DNA of 64,000 nt from contig NZ_QGOL01000009.1 of NCBI RefSeq assembly GCF_003259255.1, positions 248,001-312,000 on the forward strand. Reading direction: 5' to 3'. Below the pieces are notes generated by a model, which did not search any database, was not told where the DNA came from, and saw nothing but the letters and a program-made list of their open reading frames with translations. Of this stretch, positions 16,585 to 25,921 are shown in pieces; the stretch's first letter is position 1, and the number at the start of each line of letters is the position of its first letter. The translations under genes were made by a program, and so were the position numbers. Origin of the DNA: Algoriphagus litoralis (GTDB lineage Bacteria; Bacteroidota; Bacteroidia; Cytophagales; Cyclobacteriaceae).

Positions 16585-18203
16585 TGGAATTTAATCCCAT
16601 GACTTCTCTGCCGATGCTGATCGGGATTTTGGTATTAACAGCTTTGGCTGGTGGAATTCCTATTCTTTTTCAATTAAAAAGTGGAATTGCATCTGGGAAA
16701 ATCTGGATCAAATCAGGATTGCTATCCCTGTTTTTGTTGTTTTTCGGGCTTTTTCTCCTTCAGCCGAGCAGACTTGTTTCCGAAGATGATGACTCAGTTT
16801 TGGTTTTTTCGGATGAAGTTGACCGCGAGTTAATTCGGTTTTGGCAGGATAGTTTGGAGATCAAAAAAGCAGTTTCAATTGATGATTATCAGGAGTCTGG
16901 TCAGCAAGTGTTTTTATTGGGAGAATATTTTTCTAAGGAATCACTTTACCCAGTTCGAAATCAAAATCTCAACTGGATTTTGCCTGAAAATGATCAACAA
17001 ATCAGCGATTTAGCATGGAAAGGCTATGTCAGGAAAGGGGAGAAGCAAAGACTGCAGTACCGTATTTTTTCTGAAAAAGACAGTGCAAAGCTCAATTTGC
17101 AACAAGGTGAAATCGAACTGTCCAAAATCATTCTGGCCAAGGGTTGGAATGCTGGCGAACTCGAATTTCAAACCGCTGGGCAAGGGAAGGTTGAGATTCC
17201 GCTTCTGGTGGATGGTGATTCTCTGGCAATTTTGAGATATTTTGTCGGTCCGGCTGTTCCCAAAAAATACCATTTTCAGTTTTCATTTCCCGGGCAGGAA
17301 GTGCGGGTGCTGAGTCAATGGCTGGAGAGCAAAGGTGAAACAGTAAGTCAGGAGATCCAACTTTCCCGGGCAACTGTTTTGGAAGGTGGAAATGCTAATT
17401 CCGATTCACTGCAAATTCGACTGATTGATCCGCAGCAATTGGAGTTGAAGGAAGTTCAGGATTGGGTAAAAACGTCAGAGGGTGCATTGGTAATTATGAA
17501 CCTGAACAAACCCGAAGAAACAGTAAATCAAATCAACCGCCTGTTTGGAACGGATTTTCAATTGCAGCGAACTGAACAAAATGAAAGCAGAATCCTTGAA
17601 AATCAACTGGAAGTTGCCCCCTTTAGGTGGGTAGAAAAGCCCAGGCAAAAATTATTTGGAGCAGATGCCATCGCTGTTCAGCGGACAGGGGATGTTCAGA
17701 TCGCAATCAGCCTCTATGCGGCTACATTTCCTAAGTTTCTTAAGGGAGATGAAACAGGCTATGAAACCATTTGGGGAGAACTTTTTGGTGCCTTGGAACC
17801 TTCCGAACCACAATCTTGGAAATTTACAGCGCCGGTCTTGTCCGGTTTTTCTACAGAAATCCAATTGAATAAATCAGACAGTATTCCGGAGTGGATTTAC
17901 AGCCAGTCGGATTCTATGAATCTGGTCAGGGCATTGATTAATCCTTTTTTGGCAAAAGGAGATTTCCAGTCAGATTCCGCTGGCTGGGTTGATTTTCGGG
18001 ATGACTTTTCAGTCTATGTTTATGGAAAAGGGGAATTGCCAAGTCTGCATGCTTCGGCTTTATTGACACCTATGACTTTTGAATCTGCAGAAAGTGAGGC
18101 TACTCTAGGTTCTTTCTATGCGAAAATTTCCAATTGGGTTTGGTTGATTGGAATGATGCTGAGTTTGGGTTTGATGTGGCTGGAACCGAAGATTTCTTTT
18201 TAA
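16581..18203 (+). CDS. membrane protein of the MoxR operon, function unknown
   Basis: This 540-residue protein has two N-terminal membrane helices (LPMLIGILVLTALAGGIPILF and SGLLSLFLLFFGLFLLQP) separated by a short loop, a long beta-rich domain (about 65-505), and one C-terminal helix (WVWLIGMMLSLGLMWLEP). The topology resembles the BatA-N protein two genes upstream. It probably belongs to the family of double-transmembrane proteins that close MoxR/DUF58/BatA operons in Bacteroidota. No catalytic motif was recognised. It overlaps the DUF4175-like gene by four bases and is followed by a repeat-filled gap. Confidence 0.75.
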   Translation: MMEFNPMTSLPMLIGILVLTALAGGIPILFQLKSGIASGKIWIKSGLLSLFLLFFGLFLLQPSRLVSEDDDSVLVFSDEVDRELIRFWQDSLEIKKAVSIDDYQESGQQVFLLGEYFSKESLYPVRNQNLNWILPENDQQISDLAWKGYVRKGEKQRLQYRIFSEKDSAKLNLQQGEIELSKIILAKGWNAGELEFQTAGQGKVEIPLLVDGDSLAILRYFVGPAVPKKYHFQFSFPGQEVRVLSQWLESKGETVSQEIQLSRATVLEGGNANSDSLQIRLIDPQQLELKEVQDWVKTSEGALVIMNLNKPEETVNQINRLFGTDFQLQRTEQNESRILENQLEVAPFRWVEKPRQKLFGADAIAVQRTGDVQIAISLYAATFPKFLKGDETGYETIWGELFGALEPSEPQSWKFTAPVLSGFSTEIQLNKSDSIPEWIYSQSDSMNLVRALINPFLAKGDFQSDSAGWVDFRDDFSVYVYGKGELPSLHASALLTPMTFESAESEATLGSFYAKISNWVWLIGMMLSLGLMWLEPKISF

Positions 18204-18568
18204 ATTTTTCACCAAGGAGTTCACGAAGGTTAAATGAGCGTGCGCAGAGGGTTTTCCCGCAAAGGCACAAAGTCGCGAAGCGTTTACAAGTTGGCGTTGA
18301 GGTGAATTTTTCGCAAGTCTTCAGACCTGTCTTGCCGTCAGGCAGGCTTGTGTTTATCAAAATGCAGTTTTTGACTGCTTGATCGAAAGAGTTTGAAAAG
18401 CTTCCTTACCGGGAGGTTAATCTGAAGACCGCATAATCGTGAGTCCAAGACGGAAGTCTTGAACCACTTGGCCTCCAACCTCCTTTTTACCCATTCAGCT
18501 TTGGTAAAAAACCCTTGCGTTCCTTGGCGAACTTCGTGGTAAAAACCACTAGCTTCAAATAAATCTTC
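18204..18568. repeat. repeat-filled intergenic region
   Basis: No gene was seen. The left edge (CACCAAGGAGTTCACGAAGG, 18210-18229) and right edge (TTGCGTTCCTTGGCGAACTT, 18515-18534) are inverted, diverged versions of the same AAGTTCGCCAAGGAA-type repeat. Inside are GTCTTCAGA (18317-18325) with its complement TCTGAAGAC (18421-18429), and a small hairpin TGCC-GTCA-GGCA (18333-18344) of the kind scattered through Bacteroidota genomes. It separates the MoxR operon from the convergent GH30 gene. Confidence 0.65.
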
Positions 18569-19951
18569 CTACCAAATCCAAGTTCCCGTCGCTCCAGGAT
18601 TGAGTTCTGCTAGGAAGATCTTTTCCTTATCTACGATTTGGAAGCTGATCGGATTTTTGGCGTCATTGAGTGCGATAAGGACTTTTTTGCCGTCAGGCCT
18701 AAGGAAAACTACATTAGGAAGACCTTCAAATAGGTTGCTATCTATCCTTGCCGATCCCGGGTCTACAAATTTACTTGCATGTGCTATGACGTAATACGCT
18801 GGATTTCGGGATACTGAATCCCCATCGACGGTCACAGCGCCAAGGCATTGGCTGCATCCGCCACGATCAGTGAATGGGGTAAGTTCGGGATTGGAGGTCA
18901 GATTCCATTCCAAAACCGTCTTGGCCCAATTGCGGGAAGCACCGATAATCAGGTTTTTGATATGCCAGGGCATGTCCCCTTTCAAACTTCCCGGCGCTCC
19001 GATCCACTGCTCAGTGAAATATATGTTCTTGTCCGGAAATGCCTGGTGCACTTCAGACAGTGCATCGATTTCTCCTCCATAGAGGTGGAAGGCCGACCCA
19101 TCAATAAATGGATTTGCCAAGGAATCAGAGAGCACTGTAATCGGATAATCCGGTCGGTCGGCATTGTGATCGTAAATCAGGATTTTTGTTTTGATGTCAT
19201 TTTCTGCGAAAGCGGGACCCAAATGGACGCCTATGAATCTGGCCTGCTGCTCAGGAAGCATCAAAAGTGATGGATTATTTCCAGGATGAAGGGGTTCATT
19301 CTGAATGGTCAAGGCATCGATCTCAATACCTTCTGCTTTCATTGCTTTGATGTAATTCACCAAATAGCAGGCATAAACACCTTCAAATTCTTCCAATAGT
19401 GATCCTCCTCGGGTATCTTTAGAATCCTTCATCCATTTGGGCGGTGACCAGGGAGAAGCCATCAATTTGAGGTCTGGATTGATGATAAGAATCTGCTTCA
19501 AAACCGGAATTACATCCAAAGTGTCGTAACTCAGACTGAAGTTTTCCAATGCTGGGTCAGTGGCCAAAGAATCAGCAAGGTCATTGTACGAAAATGGAAA
19601 TTCGTTCAGGTCAGAAGCGGCTACTGCCAGCCTGAGATAGGAAATGCGAATGTCAGTATCATTTTTACCAAACAGTTCTCCCAACAAAGCAGCCCTTGCC
19701 GAGTCACTCATCTCCAGAAGATGTTTGGCACTCCCTTGACTCAGGGTAAATCCAAATCCATCCATAAGCTGGAAGCTGGTTTCAGCATCGACGATTAATT
19801 GCAGCTCCGTTTCCGAATTTGGTTCTGAATTAATTTGCTTTTGAAGCAGGATATTAGCTTGGGGATCAGTCAGCCAAAATTCAATGTTGCCTTTTGGTTT
19901 TGAGCAGGAAAAACAAAGGGAGAGGAGGAGGAAGCTGAGGAGTTTTCTCAT
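18569..19951 (-). CDS. GH30 family glycoside hydrolase lipoprotein
   Basis: This 460-residue protein has a lipoprotein signal (SLCFSC, Cys16). The catalytic (beta/alpha)8 barrel contains the acid/base glutamate E219 in LTIQNEPLHPG and the nucleophile E314 in IYFTEQWIGAPG, the two conserved GH30 glutamates. A short beta-domain flanks the barrel. GH30 members act as glucosylceramidases, beta-1,6-glucanases or beta-xylosidases; specificity cannot be read here. No SusC/SusD pair is nearby, so it is not in a classical polysaccharide utilisation locus. It lies downstream of two small genes on the same strand. Confidence 0.92.
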   Translation of the reverse strand: MRKLLSFLLLSLCFSCSKPKGNIEFWLTDPQANILLQKQINSEPNSETELQLIVDAETSFQLMDGFGFTLSQGSAKHLLEMSDSARAALLGELFGKNDTDIRISYLRLAVAASDLNEFPFSYNDLADSLATDPALENFSLSYDTLDVIPVLKQILIINPDLKLMASPWSPPKWMKDSKDTRGGSLLEEFEGVYACYLVNYIKAMKAEGIEIDALTIQNEPLHPGNNPSLLMLPEQQARFIGVHLGPAFAENDIKTKILIYDHNADRPDYPITVLSDSLANPFIDGSAFHLYGGEIDALSEVHQAFPDKNIYFTEQWIGAPGSLKGDMPWHIKNLIIGASRNWAKTVLEWNLTSNPELTPFTDRGGCSQCLGAVTVDGDSVSRNPAYYVIAHASKFVDPGSARIDSNLFEGLPNVVFLRPDGKKVLIALNDAKNPISFQIVDKEKIFLAELNPGATGTWIW

Positions 19952-20014
19952 GAATTTGAGGCAAATAAAAAGCCCTGGAAATGTTCCAAGGCTTCAAAGT
20001 GAATCAAAAAGACG

Positions 20015-20404
20015 TCAGAATGCAAGCGCGGCGAGTCCTAATTTGGATTTGAGCGGATTGATTCCTTTCAGAACATTTCCCAAATACTTGTTGGCTAGAT
20101 CACTTCCAAGTAAGTCAGTCAGAAACTTCGTTCTGCTATTTTTAAGATTTAGAATACTTGATTTTTTCTTGTCTTCCGAATCGGTGCCTGAAGTGATTTT
20201 AAACAATTGATCTACAAATGACTTGTTGTTGCTTTTGAGTTTAGTTGTTTGATCTCCGGAGAGATTGAGGCCGTTGGTATTGTCCAAAATCCCTAAAACT
20301 TGCTTTGAAATGTCGCCTGTGGGGAGTTTGGGGATCTGAGCATGTGCAGCAAAGGCCATCAAAAACATGATCAAAAAGGCAGAGAGAAATTTAGAAGCAT
20401 TCAT
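20015..20404 (-). CDS. small secreted protein, unknown function
   Basis: The ATG at 20402-20404 (MNASKFLSAFLIMFLMAFAAHAQ) was chosen because it begins a clean signal peptide. An upstream ATG would add 25 unlikely residues. The mature part (about 107 residues) is helical and basic (LSGDQTTKLKSNNKSFVDQLFKI, then KNSRTKFLTDLLG). It resembles small secreted helical proteins of Bacteroidota, but no named domain is claimed. It lies 63 bp upstream of the GH30 gene and may be cotranscribed. Confidence 0.7.
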   Translation of the reverse strand: MNASKFLSAFLIMFLMAFAAHAQIPKLPTGDISKQVLGILDNTNGLNLSGDQTTKLKSNNKSFVDQLFKITSGTDSEDKKKSSILNLKNSRTKFLTDLLGSDLANKYLGNVLKGINPLKSKLGLAALAF

Positions 20405-20507
20405 ACGTTTGATTTTTAAAATGTAGTAAAATTTAATCCATTTGTATTGTATTGAAAACTGTAAACTAATGATAGGCAAATTTTTGTCTAAAGCGGAGAA
20501 CTAATTC

Positions 20508-21011
20508 CTATTTAAATAGACCTTTTCCCATATTCATCAATCCACCCAGATCAAAACCATCCCCTTTAGTTCCGCCACCTAGAAGACTTCCCATGATCGA
20601 TTCCAATCCTCCGCCGGTACCTTCTCCCTGAAGGGATTTGGCGATGGAAGACATGATATCTTCATTGTCCTGAGGTGCGTCGTTTACTTTTTTATTGAAG
20701 AAATTCATTAAAAGTGGAAGGGCTGCTGCTGCCATGCTCATCGCCTGCTGGGAGTCGATCCCCAATTTTTCTATCAGTCCATTTGACAGATCGCCTGATA
20801 AGTTATTGACCACCGCACTGTTGGCAGGAGTTTCCCTTCCGGAAAACATTTCTTTCACTGCTTCTGTATTTCCGGATTTTGCCTGCTTTTGGAGAAGAGA
20901 TCCCATAATGTCTTCTATGGCACTCGCTGCACCTGGTCCTGCATTAGCTCCTGATTTGGCCAATGCTTCCTGCAAGGGTCCTTCAGCCATTTTTAATAGT
21001 TTATCCAGCAT
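20508..21011 (-). CDS. DUF937-like small protein
   Basis: This 167-residue soluble protein is rich in Gly, Ala and Met. It has amphipathic helices in a tandem pattern (AIEDIMGSLLQKQ, then VVNNLSGDLSNGLIEKLGIDSQQAMSMAAAALPLLMNFF) and a C-terminal glycine-rich repeat (GGLESIMGSLLGGGTKGDGFDLGGLMNMGKGLFK). This matches the DUF937 style of protein, whose function is unknown. There is no signal peptide. It is first in a possible three-gene unit with the small secreted protein and GH30. Confidence 0.7.
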   Translation of the reverse strand: MLDKLLKMAEGPLQEALAKSGANAGPGAASAIEDIMGSLLQKQAKSGNTEAVKEMFSGRETPANSAVVNNLSGDLSNGLIEKLGIDSQQAMSMAAAALPLLMNFFNKKVNDAPQDNEDIMSSIAKSLQGEGTGGGLESIMGSLLGGGTKGDGFDLGGLMNMGKGLFK

Positions 21012-21177
21012 TTTTATTGGGTTTTGGTTAATTCAAATTAGGCATTCTAAAGTTGAAAAGTTTTAATCCCATATTAATTTTTTCAAAACTCGGGTTCAGA
21101 ATAAGTATCAAAGAAATAGTCTGAAGTCTTTTTTTACAATGTTTTCAGATGGGTTCCAATTCGACTTACAATTGTCC

Positions 21178-21185
21178 TACATTTG
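21178..21185 (+). promoter_or_regulatory. candidate -7 promoter box
   Basis: TACATTTG matches the TAnnTTTG consensus exactly and lies 18 bp before the ATG of the following small gene. No clear -33 TTG was found at the right distance. Confidence 0.4.
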
Positions 21186-21203
21186 TGCAGCATTTTGAAA
21201 TCC

Positions 21204-21542
21204 ATGAAAAAGCAGGTGATATTTTCAATTTTATTTCTGAGTTGGATTTCAGGTGTTTCACTTGCCTGTTTTTTTCATCCCGTTCCTGATTATCAGTCCA
21301 CTGAGAATCATTCCAGCTCAATAAGTTTGGATGAAAGCCCAAAAGTACATCAGATCTTAAATTCAGGTTTTGGAGTAACTTTTGGGGACCATAGTGTAAA
21401 CTTTTCTGCTTTTGTTCAAGAAAATGTTTTTTTCCTGAATGATGCCTTTGAACTGCTGACTCAATCCATTGGCAAATCGGCTGAAATCCGCCCACATTTT
21501 AATAGTAGAATCCTTTTGGCCGCATTTTTTGAGACTTGGTAG
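21204..21542 (+). CDS. small exported protein, unknown function
   Basis: The ATG at 21204 gives 112 residues beginning MKKQVIFSILFLSWISGVSLACFF, a signal sequence ending in a possible lipobox (VSLAC). A start 21 bp earlier is less likely. The mature part has no recognised domain and few distinctive features (HPVPDYQSTENHSSS..., then a hydrophobic C-terminus). A TAnnTTTG box sits just upstream. It precedes terC on the same strand but is separated from it by a hairpin. Confidence 0.55.
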   Translation: MKKQVIFSILFLSWISGVSLACFFHPVPDYQSTENHSSSISLDESPKVHQILNSGFGVTFGDHSVNFSAFVQENVFFLNDAFELLTQSIGKSAEIRPHFNSRILLAAFFETW

Positions 21543-21543
21543 G

Positions 21544-21605
21544 AAAGCTTTCCAAGCTGAGCGCAGCCATTTCGCGCTAGCTTAAGACCAAGCTTTAATC
21601 TTTTT
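21544..21605 (+). terminator. hairpin between small exported gene and terC
   Basis: AAAGCTT (21544-21550) pairs with AAGCTTT (21590-21596), with an inner stem around AGCTGAGCG/CGCGCTAGCT, followed by TTTTTATT. It is either a terminator for the upstream gene or a leader structure for terC. It does not match the yybP-ykoY manganese riboswitch as far as can be judged by eye. Confidence 0.5.
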
Positions 21606-21632
21606 ATTCCAAAAATCTTCATTCTACTCCGT

Positions 21633-22625
21633 ATGGATTCATTAATCAATCATCCCGGTATTCTTATCGGGTTTGCCCTGCTGGTATGCATTATGCTGCT
21701 GCTTGATTTGGGCGTTTTCAATAAAAAGAGCCATGTCATCTCCAATAAAGAAGCCGCTATCTGGTCGATTTTTTGGATTGGACTTTCCATGGTTTTTAGT
21801 GTCTTCATCTACATTGTCACCAATGAACAGGTGGGGATGGAGAAGTTTTCTCAGTTTCAGTCTGCTTACTGGATCGAAAAGGCCCTTTCGGTAGATAATC
21901 TGTTTGTATTTATCCTCGTGTTTGGTTTTTTCAATGTACCTCGAGAGTATCATCACAAGGTACTTTTCTGGGGAATTATCGGCGCTTTGGTGATGCGTGC
22001 GATTTTCATTTTTGCAGGTGTGGGAATTATCAATTTGACCTACCTGCCGGAAATGACCATCTGGGAGCGAAGTGTAAAGATAAATGTTGTATTGACGCTG
22101 TTTGGTGGGTTTTTAGTTTATGCGGGATTTAAGTCTTGGTTTGCTAGTAAGGAAGAAGAAGGGGAGAAGGACTACAGCAAAAACCCCGGAGCACAATTGA
22201 TCTACCGATTTTTCAAGGTGACTCCAGAATATCACGGCGATAAATTTTTTGTGGTTAAAAACGGAGTGAAAATGGCCACGCCGCTATTAGTGGTTGTTGC
22301 CGTAATTGAATTCACTGACTTGCTATTTGCGGTGGATTCTATCCCTGCGATTTTTGCCATTGCTCCCGACGATCCCTTCATACTCTATACCTCGAATATC
22401 TTTGCTATTCTTGGACTTCGATCCCTCTATTTTCTTTTGGCTAATTTCATTCACATGTTTAGTCGACTGAAATTTGGACTGGCCATCATCCTTGCTTTTA
22501 TCGGATTCAAAATGCTCTCAGCACCGATCTACCATGTTGACTCTACGCATTCCTTGGCTGTAGTAGGCAGCATTTTGATCTTGTCAATTGGGGCTTCGGT
22601 GATTTGGCCAGAAAAGAAGTCCTGA
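21633..22625 (+). CDS. TerC/Alx family integral membrane protein
   Basis: This 330-residue polytopic protein has about nine hydrophobic segments. The TerC signatures are WIEKALSVDNLFVFILVFGFF (about residues 80-100) and VVAVIEFTDLLFAVDSIPAIFAI (about 222-244), with conserved acidic residues inside the membrane. The family is linked to manganese export or metalation of exported enzymes and to tellurite resistance. No ter operon is nearby, so an Alx-like manganese role is more likely than tellurite resistance (inference). A strong bidirectional terminator follows. Confidence 0.92.
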   Translation: MDSLINHPGILIGFALLVCIMLLLDLGVFNKKSHVISNKEAAIWSIFWIGLSMVFSVFIYIVTNEQVGMEKFSQFQSAYWIEKALSVDNLFVFILVFGFFNVPREYHHKVLFWGIIGALVMRAIFIFAGVGIINLTYLPEMTIWERSVKINVVLTLFGGFLVYAGFKSWFASKEEEGEKDYSKNPGAQLIYRFFKVTPEYHGDKFFVVKNGVKMATPLLVVVAVIEFTDLLFAVDSIPAIFAIAPDDPFILYTSNIFAILGLRSLYFLLANFIHMFSRLKFGLAIILAFIGFKMLSAPIYHVDSTHSLAVVGSILILSIGASVIWPEKKS

Positions 22626-22636
22626 TCACCTAAACA

Positions 22637-22675
22637 AAAAAGGTTTCACCATCGTCTTTGGTGAAACCTTTTTTG
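22637..22675 (+). terminator. bidirectional intrinsic terminator
   Basis: The stem AAGGTTTCACCA/TGGTGAAACCTT carries an 8-base loop and is flanked by A and T runs on both sides. It serves terC and the convergent tricorn-like gene. Confidence 0.93.
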
Positions 22676-22696
22676 TGTTAATGGATAAAATGTTTT

Positions 22697-25600
22697 CTAG
22701 TTTCCTTTAGGTCTGAAGTAGCGAATCGGTGCTTTTGGTTCAGGTTTCAATTCAATCCCTTCAGTAGGAATTCTGTCCAATGCTTCTTTGACGGCTCGCT
22801 CCAGTTGTGGGTCACGACCTTCGATCACGTCTTTTGGCGTTTGCTCCACAGCGATATCAGGAGAGATGCCTACCCCTTCCACGGCCCATTCCCCATTGAC
22901 ATCATAGAATCCACCGCGAGGTGCAACCATTCTGCCTCCGTCTACAAATGGTGGGGTATCCCAGGTTCCAACCAATCCGCCCCAAGTTTTGGTACCGATC
23001 AATGGACCGATTTCCATCTTGTGGAAAAGGTAGGGCAGGAGGTCTCCACCCGAACCAGCTCGCTCGTTGATCAGCATGACTTTGGGACCCCAAATGCCTG
23101 ACATTGGCGTGGTAAATGGTCGGTGGTCGTTTGCTCTTGAATTGAAATAACCGTGTAGGTCTCGGGCCATGATATCGACCATGTAATCCGCAGCAGAGCC
23201 TCCGCCATTGTTTCGTTCGTCGATCACTGCGCCTTTTTTATCTTGCTGCGCAAAATAGTATCTGTTAAACGAGGTATATCCTGGCTGACCCGTGTTGGGT
23301 AGGTAGACATAGGCCAGTTTTCCTCCGGAAAGTTCATCTACCTTGCGCCGATTCCCTTCTACCCAAGCGATACTGCGCAATTGACCTTCATTCGCCACAG
23401 GAATCACCTGGATGACTCTGGCGCCTTGTAAACCTGCTTTCGAATTCAAATGAATTTTGATAGGTTGACCAGCAGTTCCTTCAAAATAGCTGTAGAAATT
23501 GACTCCGGGTTCAATTGGTTTACCATTTACCCCAACTACATATTCACCAACTCTTGCCATAGCTCCTGGCTGGGCGAGAGGGGCTTTTAGGTTGGGATTC
23601 CAGCTTTCGCCAGTATAGATTTTTTTGATTCTATACAGACCATTCTCGACTTCGTAATCAGCACCAAGCAAACCGATCGGTACCGAATTCACCTCTGGAA
23701 AATCTCCTCCTCTGGTGTAGCTATGACCCACGGCCACTTCTCCACCGAGGATATCGATGATGTAATTCATATCGCTGCGGTGGCGGACATGATTCACCCA
23801 AGGCTTGTACCATTCGTAGATTTCATCCCAAGGAGCGCCGTGTACATTGTCTACATAGAGGAAATCCCGCTGATATCTCCATCCTTCGCGATAGATCTGT
23901 TGCCATTCCTCCATCGGATTGACTTTAACTTTCATCGAGCTTATTGCTTTCAAGGCTCCATCACCAGACTTTTTACCCGATCCTGAAGTTTCCACGATTC
24001 CCCATGTTGCGCCACTTTGGTAGAGAAGAGATTTTCTGTCTTTTGAGACGACTACTTGGTTGACATTCGGGAAAAACACCTCTGATTTGCGCTTTTTCAG
24101 ATCGTACTTGTGCAGTGTAGTGCCTTGGTTGGGGATGCTTTCCATGTAAAAGATAAAACCTTCCGGAGCGGGTGCCAATCCAGTATAATCCCTCGCTGGA
24201 ACGTCTAAAGCAACGATGCGCTGTTGGATTCCTTCCTCATCGATCTTCACTGTGACTGCACTCTCCGATTTCTTTTCCTCTTTTTTGGTCTCGGTTTCTT
24301 CGTCGCTCAGTGGCAAGAAGGGTGAAGAATCGCTGGCATTTAATACTGCCAAATACAGGCTTCTGGTAATCGGATGATCGTAGCTACTCATGTCTAACCA
24401 TCCTGTGTTCAATCCAAAATCTGTACTTGCCAAGAAATACAAGTATTTCCCACTTTCATCCCAAACTGGAGAAATCGCATCTGCCATCGCATCGCCAATC
24501 TGAATCTTTTTGTTGGTTTCCACATTCAAAACAAATACGGATTTGAATTGATTATCCATCAGTCGTACATAGGCGATCCACTTGCCGTCTGGTGACCACA
24601 CTGGATTCATGCTGCGATTGGGATGGGCAAATCGGTCTGTTTCCACCACTTTGGCATTGCCGGTGGCTACATTGACCACCCAAATCTGGTAATCGGTATC
24701 TGTAAAAGCGATATGTGCACCGTCTGGAGACCATTCCGGCTTGAAGAAAAAGCTGGGATCTGGTAAATTGATTGTTTTTTGGGTTATTCCCTCCTGATTG
24801 GCGATGACCAATTCATATTCTCCCTTTGCATCGGAAAAATAAGCTATCTGCTTGCCGTCCAGTGACCAGACCGGAGCCCGCTCAGCAGACAGCGAGGAAT
24901 TGGTTACATTTCTACCTGCTCCGTTTTCTTTGGGAATGGTGATGATCTCACCCCGAAACTCAAAAATTGCACGCTGTCCGGTAGGAGAAAGCTGCGGATT
25001 ACTGAGCGCATTTGCACTGACATTTACCCACCGCTCACGCGCCCAATTAAAGTCCCCATTAACATTGATAGTAAGTTGTTGACTTTGACCTGAGGCTGGG
25101 TTTAATAGGTGTAAATAGCCTGCTTGTTCGTAGACGATTTCGGATCCATTTCCATCCAGACTTTTGATGTCAAAGTCTTTTAGGAAAGTCTCCTGCTTCT
25201 CCTGTCCGGTGGCTGGGTCAAATGACCAGATGTTGGCTAAAAAATCCCGCTCCGAAATGTAATATACTTTGCCTCCCAGCCAGATCGGATCGGTATGTCG
25301 TTCATTATCTGTTTGGGGGGTCATGGTTAAGGAATAATCTTTTAAATCCACAATCCAAATTGGCTTGGCTTGTCCCCCTCGGTGATTTCTCCATTCTGGA
25401 TCCCAAAATGAAATCTGTTGGTAAGCGATGTGATTTCCGTCCGGAGAAATTTCACCATTTACAGCTCGGGGAATTGGCATAGCTTGAGGGATTCCGCCAT
25501 TTTTGCTTATCGTAAAAAATTTGGATTCTTGGGTAGCATGGCCTTCCCTTCCTGAGGTGAAAGTGATATGATTTCCGTCTGGCGTCCAGCCTGTAACTAA

Positions 25601-25921
25601 GTCAGCACCCGGATGCCAGGTAAGCCGTTGCGGTTCACCGCCAGTAGCAGGAATGAGGTAGACGTCGGTATTTCCATCGTATTCGCCCGTGAAAGCGATG
25701 TGTTTTCCGTCTGGAGATAAGTGGGGGAGCGTCTCTTCCCCTTCGTTGCTGGTAAGGCGAATAGCACTGCCTCCGGATTTAGGTACTTTCCAAAGGTCAT
25801 TGGCATAGACAAAGACGATCTCTGTTTGACTCAAAGTGGGTTGACGAAGTAATTGGGTTCCTTGCCCGAAAGCTGAGAAACCAAGCCCTGAAGCTATAAT
25901 TAGCGTTACTATTCTTTTCAT
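22697..25921 (-). CDS. tricorn-like S41 protease, secreted
   Basis: This 1074-residue protein has a signal peptide (ending SAFGQ). The N-terminal half is a TolB-like/WD40 beta-propeller with repeated motifs SPDGKHIAFTGEYDGNTDVY, TPDGNHITF and SPDGAHIAFTDTDYQIW. A central acidic-Lys linker (DEETETKKEEKKSES) precedes a C1-like region, a PDZ domain (YEVENGLYRIKKIYTGESW to VVGVNGKPI) and a C-terminal S41 protease domain. The nucleophile serine is in INERAGSGGDLL (about Ser957). Tricorn-type proteases process oligopeptides, and export suggests a periplasmic peptidase. Monocistronic. Confidence 0.95.
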   Translation of the reverse strand: MKRIVTLIIASGLGFSAFGQGTQLLRQPTLSQTEIVFVYANDLWKVPKSGGSAIRLTSNEGEETLPHLSPDGKHIAFTGEYDGNTDVYLIPATGGEPQRLTWHPGADLVTGWTPDGNHITFTSGREGHATQESKFFTISKNGGIPQAMPIPRAVNGEISPDGNHIAYQQISFWDPEWRNHRGGQAKPIWIVDLKDYSLTMTPQTDNERHTDPIWLGGKVYYISERDFLANIWSFDPATGQEKQETFLKDFDIKSLDGNGSEIVYEQAGYLHLLNPASGQSQQLTINVNGDFNWARERWVNVSANALSNPQLSPTGQRAIFEFRGEIITIPKENGAGRNVTNSSLSAERAPVWSLDGKQIAYFSDAKGEYELVIANQEGITQKTINLPDPSFFFKPEWSPDGAHIAFTDTDYQIWVVNVATGNAKVVETDRFAHPNRSMNPVWSPDGKWIAYVRLMDNQFKSVFVLNVETNKKIQIGDAMADAISPVWDESGKYLYFLASTDFGLNTGWLDMSSYDHPITRSLYLAVLNASDSSPFLPLSDEETETKKEEKKSESAVTVKIDEEGIQQRIVALDVPARDYTGLAPAPEGFIFYMESIPNQGTTLHKYDLKKRKSEVFFPNVNQVVVSKDRKSLLYQSGATWGIVETSGSGKKSGDGALKAISSMKVKVNPMEEWQQIYREGWRYQRDFLYVDNVHGAPWDEIYEWYKPWVNHVRHRSDMNYIIDILGGEVAVGHSYTRGGDFPEVNSVPIGLLGADYEVENGLYRIKKIYTGESWNPNLKAPLAQPGAMARVGEYVVGVNGKPIEPGVNFYSYFEGTAGQPIKIHLNSKAGLQGARVIQVIPVANEGQLRSIAWVEGNRRKVDELSGGKLAYVYLPNTGQPGYTSFNRYYFAQQDKKGAVIDERNNGGGSAADYMVDIMARDLHGYFNSRANDHRPFTTPMSGIWGPKVMLINERAGSGGDLLPYLFHKMEIGPLIGTKTWGGLVGTWDTPPFVDGGRMVAPRGGFYDVNGEWAVEGVGISPDIAVEQTPKDVIEGRDPQLERAVKEALDRIPTEGIELKPEPKAPIRYFRPKGN

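Noticed and set aside
18569..19951. Polysaccharide utilisation locus around the GH30 and GH99-like genes
   Set aside because: No SusC/SusD pair, sulfatase or sensor is near either gene, and the two lie more than 11 kb apart on independent units.
21541..21632. Possible manganese riboswitch in front of terC
   Set aside because: TerC/Alx genes often carry a yybP-ykoY riboswitch, but the conserved loop sequences are not visible here and the structure looks more like an intrinsic terminator.
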